Below are positions 27,236 to 36,081 of a stretch of DNA of 41,421 nt, in pieces; the stretch's first letter is position 1; each line of letters opens with the position of its first letter. The notes under the pieces were generated by a model. The model was not told the DNA's origin. It did not search any database and saw only the letters and a list, made by a program, of their open reading frames with translations. The translations under genes and the position numbers were made by a program. The DNA is taken from assembly GCA_031279835.1 (NCBI GenBank), contig JAITHV010000028.1, positions 1 through 41,421 of the forward strand, written 5' to 3'. The DNA is from Coriobacteriales bacterium. GTDB lineage: Bacteria; Actinomycetota; Coriobacteriia; Coriobacteriales; UBA8131.

Positions 27236-29734
27236 TCACGCGCTGCGCAGGAAGTCCTGAGCGGCTTGCACCAACCTTTGCGCCCGCTGTTTAAGATGCG
27301 CGCAGCTGGGCGGGGCGGCGTTCAAGTCCAGGCTGTCCTGATTGCCCCAGGCCCGACAGGCACCGCCGCAGAGGTAGCGGTACTCGCAGTCGCGGCATTG
27401 TGCGATGGTGTCTACCGAACAGTCCCTCAGCTGCTGGAAGCGCGCCGAGCCGAGCAGTGACTCCAGCCCGTCAGCGAAGACATTGCCCAGGTAGGTGTGC
27501 ACGCCGCACCAGGCATAGCAGGGGTGGGCGGCACCGTCGGGCTTGATGAAGACGTTCTGGCCGATGCCGCAGCTGGTCAGAGGGCGAAACTCGGCCTTGA
27601 GCTGCTCCTCCGGGGCGACATGCTGCATCAGCCCCTCGCAGATCACCGGCTCGTCGAGTTGCGCTGCCCTGCCAATCGGCAGCAGCGGCCTAAAGCGCAG
27701 GCGCTTGACGCCCAGGTCTCTGCCAAGCCGACGGACGCTCTGCCCTGGCTCGCCGGCGATGTCTTGGACGCTGAGTATTGCAGCCAGCGACAGCTCGGCG
27801 GCCTGGGGGATGTCGGCAGCGATGCGGACGTACTGCTCGAGGTTAGCTAGCATGTTCTGATAGTTGCCAACGCCGCGGCGGGCGTCGTGGGACTGCGGGG
27901 TGCCGTCCACGCTGACCACCACCTGGTCGAATGACTGCGCCAGTGCGACCAGTAGCTCCTGGCCGAGGTCGCCGGTCAGGTTGGTGCGCAGCACCAGGTT
28001 TGACCGACCCCTGCCGCTGTCAGCGCTGCCTTTTAGCTCTGCACAGGCCGAGAGCAGCTGTTGGCGCTGCGTGTGCACGAGCGGCTCGCCGCCCGTGACG
28101 ACTATCTGCCTGAAGCCGCTGACCTTGGCTTGGCCTATCAGCTGGCTGAAGCGTTCGGCAGGCATCTCGCCCCGTTCTTCTCCCGGCCTGCTGCCACTGC
28201 CGCTCACCTCGCCGTCACCACCAACCGCGCCCCCGCCGCCGTTGGCGTAACAGTGGCTGCAGCGCAGGTTGCAGTCAAAAGTGACGTGGACGTAGCAGTT
28301 GTTGAGGCTCACGTGCTGCCGTTCCATGCCCTGCTGCATCTGCTCCAGCAGGCCTTGGGTCTGTCTGACGTCCCCGCAGATGCGCTGCTCGAACAGGCTT
28401 CGAGCAGCAGCAGCGGGATCGTTGGTGCGCCCCAACTGGTGGATGGCGCAGACGCGCCGAGCGTTGGCGGCGATCTGGCTGGGGTGCGGCTTGGCCGAAA
28501 GCGAGATATACGCCCCCTTGCGCAGCAGCGGGTGCCCATCGTCGTCGGGCTGGCGGGCGGCCACCGCCGCGATGTTCTCGCCACTGCCCATCTCGGCTAT
28601 CACCTTGTCCTGCACAAAGCCATATATCTGCTTATACGCGTCGCACCAAGGATCTATCTGGCCGTCTTCTGTGGTGAGGGCGTTATAGTAGCAACCGCCC
28701 TTGCAGATGCTGTAGAACCCGCATCCGGCACAGCGCCTGGCCACCTCCTGCTGGCGCTGCATAAGGCGCTGGGCTGCGGGGCTAGCGGCCAGCTCCTCCA
28801 GCGTGGTCGAGTCGAAGACGTTGCCCAGGCAGAACTGCTCCTTGCCGGCCAGGCGCTGGCAGGAGCTGATGTCGCCGTTGGGCGCGATAGCCAAAAACAT
28901 GCCCCAGCAGTCGCACAGGGTGCAGACGCCAGGGTTGCCGTAGACGATGCCGCGCAGATAGTGGTCAAGTGTTTCTATTTGGATAAGCTTGCGGTTCTCC
29001 AGATACCAAGGGTAGAGGCCGATGACCAACTGGGCGTACTCGTCGGCGCTCAAGGCGAAGTCCGAGTTGCTCTTGTCCAGCGCTGCGAGCGCCCCGTGCA
29101 GCACCATCGGCGTCCCCTGGTCGCAGAAGTAGTCGGCCACGGTCGTGGCCTGGAGCAGGGTCTGTCTGGTCATCGTGGCAATGGCGCTGACCGCAAAGCC
29201 GGCGTCCCTGGCCCGCTGCATGGCCGCAGTGGTGCGGGCGAAGTAGCCCTGGCCGCGGTTCAGGTCGCAAAGCTGCTCGGGACCGTCCAGGCTGGTGCCA
29301 ATGGACAGCTGGTGCTTGGCGAACAGCTCGATAAAGCAGTCGTCCAGTTGCCAGAGGTTGGACTGCAGCCCCAGTTGCAGTTGGTAGCCTCTCAGCCTCT
29401 CCTCGATGCTGCCCAGCAGCACCTCCCAGACAGCAAGCGGCGCCAGCAGCGGCTCGCCGCCGTGAAAGGTGATCGTGATCTTCTTGGCTTCGGTCTGCTG
29501 GGCAATGTTGTGGATAAACGCCGCCGCCTGCTTTGCGGTGCGCTCGTCCATCACCGCGCCCTCGTGTGGCCCGAAACAGTATTTGCAGCTGGCCTGGCAG
29601 GCCAGCGAGGGGATGACCATGAAGTGGGGGGCAGGGGTTTCCGGGGCGGGGGCTTTATAGGCGGCAACAGCCTGGGTTGCTGGCCCCTGTGCTGCTCTTC
29701 GAACTGACTTGGTCATCTGCATCCCCTGTCCCAT
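27236..29734 (-). CDS. Twin radical SAM-SPASM fusion, predicted peptide/protein-modifying maturase
   Basis: rSAM 1 CQASCKYCFGPHEG with SPASM CAGCGFYSICKGGCYYN; rSAM 2 CNLRCSHCYANGGGG with SPASM CRDCEYRYLCGGACRAWG. ATG 29734 with RBS AGGGAGAG; the longer ORF to 29821 is less likely. Confidence 0.88.
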   Translation of the reverse strand: MGQGMQMTKSVRRAAQGPATQAVAAYKAPAPETPAPHFMVIPSLACQASCKYCFGPHEGAVMDERTAKQAAAFIHNIAQQTEAKKITITFHGGEPLLAPLAVWEVLLGSIEERLRGYQLQLGLQSNLWQLDDCFIELFAKHQLSIGTSLDGPEQLCDLNRGQGYFARTTAAMQRARDAGFAVSAIATMTRQTLLQATTVADYFCDQGTPMVLHGALAALDKSNSDFALSADEYAQLVIGLYPWYLENRKLIQIETLDHYLRGIVYGNPGVCTLCDCWGMFLAIAPNGDISSCQRLAGKEQFCLGNVFDSTTLEELAASPAAQRLMQRQQEVARRCAGCGFYSICKGGCYYNALTTEDGQIDPWCDAYKQIYGFVQDKVIAEMGSGENIAAVAARQPDDDGHPLLRKGAYISLSAKPHPSQIAANARRVCAIHQLGRTNDPAAAARSLFEQRICGDVRQTQGLLEQMQQGMERQHVSLNNCYVHVTFDCNLRCSHCYANGGGGAVGGDGEVSGSGSRPGEERGEMPAERFSQLIGQAKVSGFRQIVVTGGEPLVHTQRQQLLSACAELKGSADSGRGRSNLVLRTNLTGDLGQELLVALAQSFDQVVVSVDGTPQSHDARRGVGNYQNMLANLEQYVRIAADIPQAAELSLAAILSVQDIAGEPGQSVRRLGRDLGVKRLRFRPLLPIGRAAQLDEPVICEGLMQHVAPEEQLKAEFRPLTSCGIGQNVFIKPDGAAHPCYAWCGVHTYLGNVFADGLESLLGSARFQQLRDCSVDTIAQCRDCEYRYLCGGACRAWGNQDSLDLNAAPPSCAHLKQRAQRLVQAAQDFLRSA

Positions 29735-29885
29735 GACACTCTCCCTTGTATAGTTATGGCTGACTGTCCTGTTGCACAAACAATATAACAGCGACGGTCT
29801 GTTTTGGTATGCTTCATGCATACACTGCCTAACGCAGTTTCTACTTCATGTATGGTTCATTTTTGACGCGTTGAAAGGCGGTGCG

Positions 29886-31028
29886 TTGTTGGCGCAATTG
29901 ATAACCGCAGACACGTTCAGAGGTTGCCTGGTTGGTGGGGCCGTCGGTGACGCACTCGGGTATGCTGTCGAGTTTTTATCTCTTGATCAGATTAGAGCTA
30001 AGTATGGCTATGGCGGTATCACCGAGTACGAGCTACGAGACGGACTCGCACGCATCTCTGACGACACGCAAATGACCTTGTTTACCGTGAGCGGACTGCT
30101 GGCTTGGGCGACTCATCAAGCTGTCGAAGGCGTTGCTGGCACCGTCGAGCACTACGTTTCGGACTGCTACAAGGACTGGCTGAGAACCCAGGATGCGCCA
30201 TGCTGCAGTCAGGGCGGTCATGACAGCTCGTGGTTGATGCGCGTTCCCGAGCTGTGCCAGCGGCGTGCGCCCGGCACGACCTGCACCAAGTCCTTGCGCG
30301 AGGGCATGCCCGTAATGAGCAGCAAGGGCTGCGGCGGAGTCATGAGGGTGGCGCCCGTGGGGCTGTTTTTTGACGGCTCCCCCACAAGAGGCAACAGCGA
30401 AGTGGAGCCGCGGGTCTTTGCCGCCATACAGGCTGCGTCCATTGTGCAGATCACGCATGGCCATGAGCTTGGGTTTATCCCTGCTGCAGCATTTGCCTAT
30501 ATTATCAGTTCTATAACATATTATACATATACTCAAACAAATTGGCTCGAAGCGATCATTGCGGACTGCATTGTGACGATGGACGCCCTCTATTCTGGTT
30601 ATCGGCACATCTCTGACTTTTGCCGCATTATGACTCGTGCGGTCGAGCTTGCGCAGGGCACGGCGCCAGACACGGGCTGCATACAGGAGCTGGGGCAAGG
30701 ATGGGTGGGCGAAGAGGCGCTGGCCATCGCTGTGTTTTGTGCACTGCGCCACCAGGACAGTTTTGAGGACGCAATTGTCGCGGCGGTCAACCATAGTGGC
30801 GACAGCGACTCTACCGGCTCAATTGCCGGGAGCATTCTTGGGGCTCGCTGCGGTTACGACGCTTTGCCAGCACGGCTCACTAAGCGCCTGGAGCTGCGCC
30901 ATGTCATACTTGAGATCGCAGAGGACCTTTGGCAGGACTGCCGCGTCAAGAGCCAACTAGGCAGCCTCACGCCCGATGAGACGATTTGGCTGAGCAAGTA
31001 CTATCGGCCAAGCCATGCCGACAGGTGA
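29886..31028 (+). CDS. ADP-ribosylglycohydrolase family protein (DraG/ARH), probable TTG start
   Basis: ADTFRGCLVGGAVGDALGYAVEFL, ISDDTQMTLFT, KGCGGVMRVAPVGL, NHSGDSDSTGSIAGSILGA. Confidence 0.92.
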   Translation: MLAQLITADTFRGCLVGGAVGDALGYAVEFLSLDQIRAKYGYGGITEYELRDGLARISDDTQMTLFTVSGLLAWATHQAVEGVAGTVEHYVSDCYKDWLRTQDAPCCSQGGHDSSWLMRVPELCQRRAPGTTCTKSLREGMPVMSSKGCGGVMRVAPVGLFFDGSPTRGNSEVEPRVFAAIQAASIVQITHGHELGFIPAAAFAYIISSITYYTYTQTNWLEAIIADCIVTMDALYSGYRHISDFCRIMTRAVELAQGTAPDTGCIQELGQGWVGEEALAIAVFCALRHQDSFEDAIVAAVNHSGDSDSTGSIAGSILGARCGYDALPARLTKRLELRHVILEIAEDLWQDCRVKSQLGSLTPDETIWLSKYYRPSHADR

Positions 31029-31060
31029 CAGCATCGTCTCAGGTGATGTGCCACGCGCGA

Positions 31061-31336
31061 TCAAGACATACGCGAGAAGTGCTCTACCGCCTTGGCAAAG
31101 TCGGCTATGGTCTTGTCCGCGTCGCCATGCTCGATGCCCTCGCGCACGCAGTGGTTCAAATGGCCTTCCAGCACCACTTGCCCCACCTTATGCAGGGCAC
31201 CCTTGACGGCGTTTATCTGGATCAACACATCCTCACACGGAACGTCCTCGTCGATCATCTTGTCGATCGCCTTGAGCTGCCCCATGATTTTGTTCATCCG
31301 CCGGTGCAGGTTGTCGGCGTCCATACATTGCCGCAT
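31061..31336 (-). CDS. CsoR/FrmR-family metal-sensitive repressor
   Basis: LHRRMNKIMGQLKAIDKMIDEDVPCEDVLIQINAVKGALHKVGQVVLEGHLNHCVREG with C...HxxxC pattern. Confidence 0.93.
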   Translation of the reverse strand: MRQCMDADNLHRRMNKIMGQLKAIDKMIDEDVPCEDVLIQINAVKGALHKVGQVVLEGHLNHCVREGIEHGDADKTIADFAKAVEHFSRMS

Positions 31337-31448
31337 TTGGACTCTCCTTCTTAACTGAGTATTCGCATCAACAACAGCATACCGAAGATATGCTGCGGAG
31401 AATATCGCGGTTGCGGTGTCAGCCTCTTGACGACGAGAGTCAATTATG

Positions 31449-31462
31449 AGAACATTTGTTCG
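31449..31462 (+). promoter_or_regulatory. Candidate LexA (SOS) box upstream of the SRAP gene
   Basis: aGAACATTTGTTCg matches GAAC-N4-GTTC; 54 bp upstream of ATG 31517. Confidence 0.7.
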
Positions 31463-31516
31463 TATTGCAGAGGATGTGCGGTCACGAGGCTGCCCACTGA
31501 GAAGAGACGAGTGATG

Positions 31517-32134
31517 ATGTGCGGCCGCTATCAGATAGAGCTACCTGCCGATGTTCTCCGGGAGGTCTGCGAGAGCATTGAGCGCAACAAGCGCTTGCAG
31601 CCCGAAAGTTATGAGCAGCTTGAGATCAAGTTTGACGGCGAAGTGTTTCCGACCGACGTGGTGCCCGTGCTCACCGAGGCGCATGGCTACGTGCCCATGA
31701 AGTGGGGGTTTTGTGCCCCCAGCCGCCGACCGGTGATAAACGCCCGGATCGAGACGGCACACGAAAAGCCGCTGTTTCGCTCGGCAATGCTCAACCGGCG
31801 CTGCCTTGTGCCTGCCAGCGCGTTTTACGAGTGGCAACAGCTTGGCGCTGCAAAGGCCAAGTGCCGCGTCTACCAGCCAGACCAGGAGCTTATCTTCTTT
31901 GCAGGGTGCTACCGCGAAGAGAATGACGGCCTTCCGGGGCATTTTGTCATTCTGACGCAAGCGGCTGCTCCTGAGCTTGTTGCCCTGCACGATCGGATGC
32001 CGGTGATCGCGAGACCTTGGCAGCACGGCCATGACCCTGGCAGTGACTATGATACTTGCACGTCTTTGACCTGGTCATATGTTGAGCCAGGGCAGCAATT
32101 GTCGTTGGGCGAAAGCAGCCTATGGATGCATTGA
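31517..32134 (+). CDS. SOS response-associated peptidase (SRAP/YedK/HMCES family)
   Basis: MCGRYQIELP catalytic Cys2; PVINARIET; VPASAFYEWQ; LHDRMPVI; divergent C-terminus. Confidence 0.92.
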   Translation: MCGRYQIELPADVLREVCESIERNKRLQPESYEQLEIKFDGEVFPTDVVPVLTEAHGYVPMKWGFCAPSRRPVINARIETAHEKPLFRSAMLNRRCLVPASAFYEWQQLGAAKAKCRVYQPDQELIFFAGCYREENDGLPGHFVILTQAAAPELVALHDRMPVIARPWQHGHDPGSDYDTCTSLTWSYVEPGQQLSLGESSLWMH

Positions 32135-32665
32135 GCCCATGTGCAGTGAGCTCATGACAAAGTTGTTGACGTAAAACTGATACGCAAACCACACCGCGGC
32201 AAAGACCGTGAACGCCAGAGCGACTGCGTTTACAACCAGTGCTGTCTTTTCTCTATAGAGGCTGCTTGCCAGCTTGTAGACGGCAACACCTGCCAGTGCT
32301 CCAATGGTGTTGCTGACCACGTCAGTGATGTCGCTGCGACCCAGGGCAAAGGCACACTGGAGCAACTCAAAGACGGTCGAGAGACAAAGCGCGGGCAGCG
32401 CTCGTTGCACAATGTTACCGGTATTTATTAACATGCTGCTGTAGATACCTAGTGGCACAAAGACTAGGGCATTCAGGATAATCTCGCGCCAGTCCAGCAT
32501 GCCGGTGTCGTCAAACGAGCCGAGCAAGGGTATCAGGTTGATCGTGCGCACCGAGTCTGAGAAGTCGAAGCGCCAAGGAAGCTTGAAAAGCACGACAGCT
32601 GTCAGCAACACAAGGTACACCGAGAACAAGGCTATGGTCAACTTTCGCTGGCTGCCGCCTCTCAT
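32120..32665 (-). CDS. VanZ-family protein
   Basis: INLIPLLGSF...LNALVFVPLGIYSSML...ELLQCAFALGRSDITDVVSNTIGALAGVAVYKL. Confidence 0.88.
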   Translation of the reverse strand: MRGGSQRKLTIALFSVYLVLLTAVVLFKLPWRFDFSDSVRTINLIPLLGSFDDTGMLDWREIILNALVFVPLGIYSSMLINTGNIVQRALPALCLSTVFELLQCAFALGRSDITDVVSNTIGALAGVAVYKLASSLYREKTALVVNAVALAFTVFAAVWFAYQFYVNNFVMSSLHMGSMHP

Positions 32666-33438
32666 CGCATGTGCCCCTGCAGCCCGCCGGGAGCAACTTG
32701 CGCGCGCGCATCATTCACGCCGCTCGTATCCATACCCAAGTATTCTTCGAGGCATATATCCTGTTCGTAGCATTGGGCAGCTGCCTCGACGCCAACATAT
32801 CGGAAGTGCCACTGCTCAAAGGAGATTCCTGTAATATGCTCCTTGCCCGCAGGGTAGCGGACGATAAACCCATAGCGCCAGGAATTCTCAACAAGCCATT
32901 CCTGCGCGAAGAAGTCGGTCACGCCAAGGTCGAGCGCCAGCCCTGTCTCGTGCTCACTGGCACCAGGCGGCTGCACATAGGACTTGTCTTCTGCGCTTTC
33001 ATAGAGGCGTGCTTGCTCTTCATGCGTGCGATAGCCGCTGCTCACGAAGATCGTACCGACCCCTGCTGCCCGAGAGTCTGACAGCATGTTCTCCAGTGGC
33101 TCTTGGACTGTGGCGGCTATCCTAATGCCCGTTGAGCCGTCGGTGCTTCCTGCGCCCAGTGTGACGAGCTCAGGCACTTGGTAGTCATCCGGCAACGGGT
33201 AGGCGGCGCTCACCAGCAGTAGTGCAGGTGGCGCGTCATTATCCTGAGGTAAAGAATGTGCGAGCTCAAAGGTCGCATCGGTAGCAGCTACCCTCAACTG
33301 AGGCACGCAGAGCACCGTGAATGCCAGAACCAGGACAAGAACAATGCATATGCCACCGACAACAAGGCGAGGCGAAATGCCAGAACGCGCAGGAGCATGC
33401 CTCACGCGCGCCCCCGTTCGTGCTGCTACTCTGTTCAA
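32662..33438 (-). CDS. D-alanyl-D-alanine carboxypeptidase, VanY family (TTG start)
   Basis: FVSSGYRTHEEQARLYES, PGASEHETGLALDLG, WLVENSWRYGFIVRYP, EQWHFRYVG. Confidence 0.92.
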   Translation of the reverse strand: MNRVAARTGARVRHAPARSGISPRLVVGGICIVLVLVLAFTVLCVPQLRVAATDATFELAHSLPQDNDAPPALLLVSAAYPLPDDYQVPELVTLGAGSTDGSTGIRIAATVQEPLENMLSDSRAAGVGTIFVSSGYRTHEEQARLYESAEDKSYVQPPGASEHETGLALDLGVTDFFAQEWLVENSWRYGFIVRYPAGKEHITGISFEQWHFRYVGVEAAAQCYEQDICLEEYLGMDTSGVNDARAQVAPGGLQGHMR

Positions 33439-33547
33439 ATCAAACCTCCTCAGTCATACGGCCTCGCTGCGCAGCGAGGGGTTAATGGGTTGTAACTAGA
33501 TTAGAGGGGCCTGAGGCGAAGTGTTTTCAGTTGAGGTTATGGTTTGC

Positions 33548-34726
33548 TTAAGAAGTCCTTAAGACGACCGGCTCGTCCGTCGTGCCCAGCCGACAAGCCT
33601 GCTGGTGCTCGCGCGGCAGCTCAACGACAAAGGTTGTTTTTCCCTCGTCGCTTCGTGCGCTAATGGCGCCGCCATGGAGGCTGACGATCTCGGCTGCAAT
33701 TGCCAGCCCGAGGCCTGAGCCTCCCTTGTCGCTTGATCGCGACCTGTCCAATCGGTAGAACTTCTCGAATACCTGCTGCAGCTTGTCCTCGGCGATGGTT
33801 CCAGGATTGGTGATGGTGACTTTCGCCGTTTTCTGCTCGTGCCACGCCGCAATCTCGATCGGGCCGTCACCGTCACTGTAAGCAAGGGCATTGCGCATCA
33901 GGTTGCCAAAAGCCCTGGCCAGCTTGTCGGCGTCGCCGCATACCAGCAGGTCGTCCTCAGTGTGCAGCACTGCCTGCCGCCCGGACTCTTGCAGTTGCGG
34001 ATAAAACTCATCCACCACTTGTGCCAGCATCAAGCTCAGCTCAAAGGCGCTTGCGCGCAATGCCATATCGGCAGAATTGAGCCGGGTTATCTCAAAAAAC
34101 TCTTCGATCAGCGACTCAAGCCTGTGTGCCTTGTCGAGGGCGACGCCCAAGTACTTTGCGCGCTGCTGAGTGTCAAGCTCAGGGTTTTCTACCAGGAGGC
34201 TTAGATATCCGATCACTGAAGTGAGCGGCGTGCGGGTGTCGTGTGCCAGATACATCACCAACTCGTCCTTGCGACGTTCGGCCTGCTGCGCGTCCTGCTT
34301 CCTTTGCGCCAGCGCCAGGCGCACGGCATTGAGCTTGTCTTCGATAGCTTCCATCTCTGGCATGAGCACGATATCATAGGCACCTTCGACGATGAGCGCG
34401 TCAATGCCGCTGTTGATGGCGTCAAAGTAGCGGGTTATGTTTCTCGAAAACACCCAGATCAACACGAAGAAGACTACGACGATGCCAACCACAAAGAAGA
34501 CGCCGGCGTTTTGTCTGAAAATCGCGTCATAATAGATCAGCGCATTGACGTGGCTCATGTCAAAGACGCGCTGGAACACCTCGACCAGTATGTCGCCCGC
34601 GTTGTCGCGCCAGACAAAGAAGTAGAGAAGCCCTATGATTGCTGCGGCGGCGTCAAGCAAGGCGGCAGACTGCAAGATGAGCTTGCGTTTGAAGCGGGTG
34701 TAGTCCGCTGGCTTTCCGGGCAGCAT
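33548..34726 (-). CDS. VanS-like sensor histidine kinase
   Basis: MYLAHDTRTPLTSVIGYLSLLVENPELD H-box typical of VanS; FYRLDRSRSSDKGGSGLGLAIAAEIVSLHGG. Start at 34726 overlaps the vanR stop. Confidence 0.88.
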   Translation of the reverse strand: MLPGKPADYTRFKRKLILQSAALLDAAAAIIGLLYFFVWRDNAGDILVEVFQRVFDMSHVNALIYYDAIFRQNAGVFFVVGIVVVFFVLIWVFSRNITRYFDAINSGIDALIVEGAYDIVLMPEMEAIEDKLNAVRLALAQRKQDAQQAERRKDELVMYLAHDTRTPLTSVIGYLSLLVENPELDTQQRAKYLGVALDKAHRLESLIEEFFEITRLNSADMALRASAFELSLMLAQVVDEFYPQLQESGRQAVLHTEDDLLVCGDADKLARAFGNLMRNALAYSDGDGPIEIAAWHEQKTAKVTITNPGTIAEDKLQQVFEKFYRLDRSRSSDKGGSGLGLAIAAEIVSLHGGAISARSDEGKTTFVVELPREHQQACRLGTTDEPVVLRTS

Positions 34727-34727
34727 C

Positions 34728-35432
34728 CTAATGGTCAAGTTTGTATCCAACTCCCCAAACGGTTTTGATGTAGGCAGGCTTCTCGGCACTATCGTGCAGC
34801 TTCTCGCGCAGGTGACGGATATGCACGGTAATGCTGTTCGTGGCCTTGTTGTAGTACTCATCGCCCCAAAGCTCGCTATAGAGCTGTTCAGAGCTGACCA
34901 CCTTGCCCCGGTTTTGGCAGAGCACGGTGAGAATGGTGAATTCTGTGGGAGTCAGGGCGAGCGCCTCACCGTCCAAACTGCATTCGTGGCGTGCGACATC
35001 GAGCATCAGGCCCTTGTAGACAAAGACACCCTCTGCCTCCTCGTTGGGCTTTGCGGCATCGTTATAGCGCTTGTATCGGCGCAGGTGTGCCTTTACGCGC
35101 GCCACCAACTCAAGCGGCTTGAATGGCTTGGTTATATAGTCGTCCGCGCCTAGGGTCAAGCCGGTGATTTTGTCGAGGTCTGCGTCTTTGGCAGTGATCA
35201 TGATGATGGGAAAACTATGCTGCTCGCGAATCCTCTGGCACAGCGCAAAGCCGTCCATGTCGGGCAGCATGATGTCCAAGAGTGCGATGTCTGGCTGGTC
35301 GCTGGCAATGCTTGCGAGGGCTTCGTTTGCCGTGTGCGCCACACTCACAACAGCGCCCTCGTTTTGCAGGTAGAGGGCAACCAGGCTGGCAATCTCTGGC
35401 TCGTCGTCCACAACCAAGACCATATCGTTCAT
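34728..35432 (-). CDS. VanR-like response regulator
   Basis: VLVVDDEPEIASLVALYLQNEG, LLDIMLPDMDGFALCQRI, LTPTEFTILTVLCQNRGKVVSSEQLYSELWGDEYYN. Confidence 0.88.
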   Translation of the reverse strand: MNDMVLVVDDEPEIASLVALYLQNEGAVVSVAHTANEALASIASDQPDIALLDIMLPDMDGFALCQRIREQHSFPIIMITAKDADLDKITGLTLGADDYITKPFKPLELVARVKAHLRRYKRYNDAAKPNEEAEGVFVYKGLMLDVARHECSLDGEALALTPTEFTILTVLCQNRGKVVSSEQLYSELWGDEYYNKATNSITVHIRHLREKLHDSAEKPAYIKTVWGVGYKLDH

Positions 35433-35489
35433 TCTGGCTTCTCCTTTCGCGTGATTATGTTATCAGCTACTCGGCGCTCAACGCGTGAG

Positions 35490-35518
35490 CGAAACCTTAA
35501 GAATCGATTAAGGTTTCG
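35490..35518. promoter_or_regulatory. Inverted repeat / candidate VanR-type box upstream of vanR
   Basis: CGAAACCTTAA-GAATCGA-TTAAGGTTTCG; contains two TTAAG cores about 10 bp apart. Confidence 0.45.
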
Positions 35519-35620
35519 GGTGTCTTATCGGACCCTTTGATGACTCGGGCGCCTCTGCTATATTGGAGAATCTTGACAGGAGAGTCTGCCGTATGGTCAT
35601 TTCCTGCTCGTCTTACTGCA

Positions 35621-36067
35621 TCAGGTGACCTCGGGCATCTCTCTGCACAGGAACATAGTGTCCAGGGCCTCTTCGTAGGTATTGCCCACGAGTGCGAGAA
35701 AATTGTCGTACGCACCATACATTTTTCCTGTGTCGGACACCATCAGCACATAATACTCGTTGTATGCCATGCCGACGACGACAAGCGACTCGCCTGTCCT
35801 GCCTTCGTATGTTTCTACTTTTTCTCTGTAGATTTCATCACAGGCTCGCAGTGGGTCAAAGTATAGCTTCTCAAATTTATTCTCCCGGTTATACAAGGGT
35901 TGCAGCAACTCAAGCCCCCCGAACCGTGAAAGGAACTCCTCGGCAAACGGGTTGACGGCATAGCCCTCCTCTTCCAGCCTGTCTACGTACGCCGCGATGT
36001 CTACCCGTCGGCTCTCGTCCCATCCTGCATCGGTCAAGAACTTTTGCGTCACATTGGATAGGTGCAT
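35621..36067 (-). CDS. SUKH-3-like immunity protein
   Basis: MHLSNVTQKFLTDAGWDESRRVDIAAYVDRLEEEGYAVNPFAEEFLSRFGGLELLQP...; RBS AGGAGG before ATG 36067; 14 bp gap from the toxin. Confidence 0.75.
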   Translation of the reverse strand: MHLSNVTQKFLTDAGWDESRRVDIAAYVDRLEEEGYAVNPFAEEFLSRFGGLELLQPLYNRENKFEKLYFDPLRACDEIYREKVETYEGRTGESLVVVGMAYNEYYVLMVSDTGKMYGAYDNFLALVGNTYEEALDTMFLCREMPEVT

Positions 36068-36081
36068 GCTGCGCCTCCTGT

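Noticed and set aside
28061-29707. 548-aa plus-strand ORF opposite the rSAM gene
   Set aside because: High-GC shadow ORF; the minus strand carries clear rSAM/SPASM motifs and an RBS.
32120-35432. Complete glycopeptide-resistance operon
   Set aside because: Only regulatory/accessory genes (R, S, Y, Z) are present; no vanH, ligase or vanX in the window.
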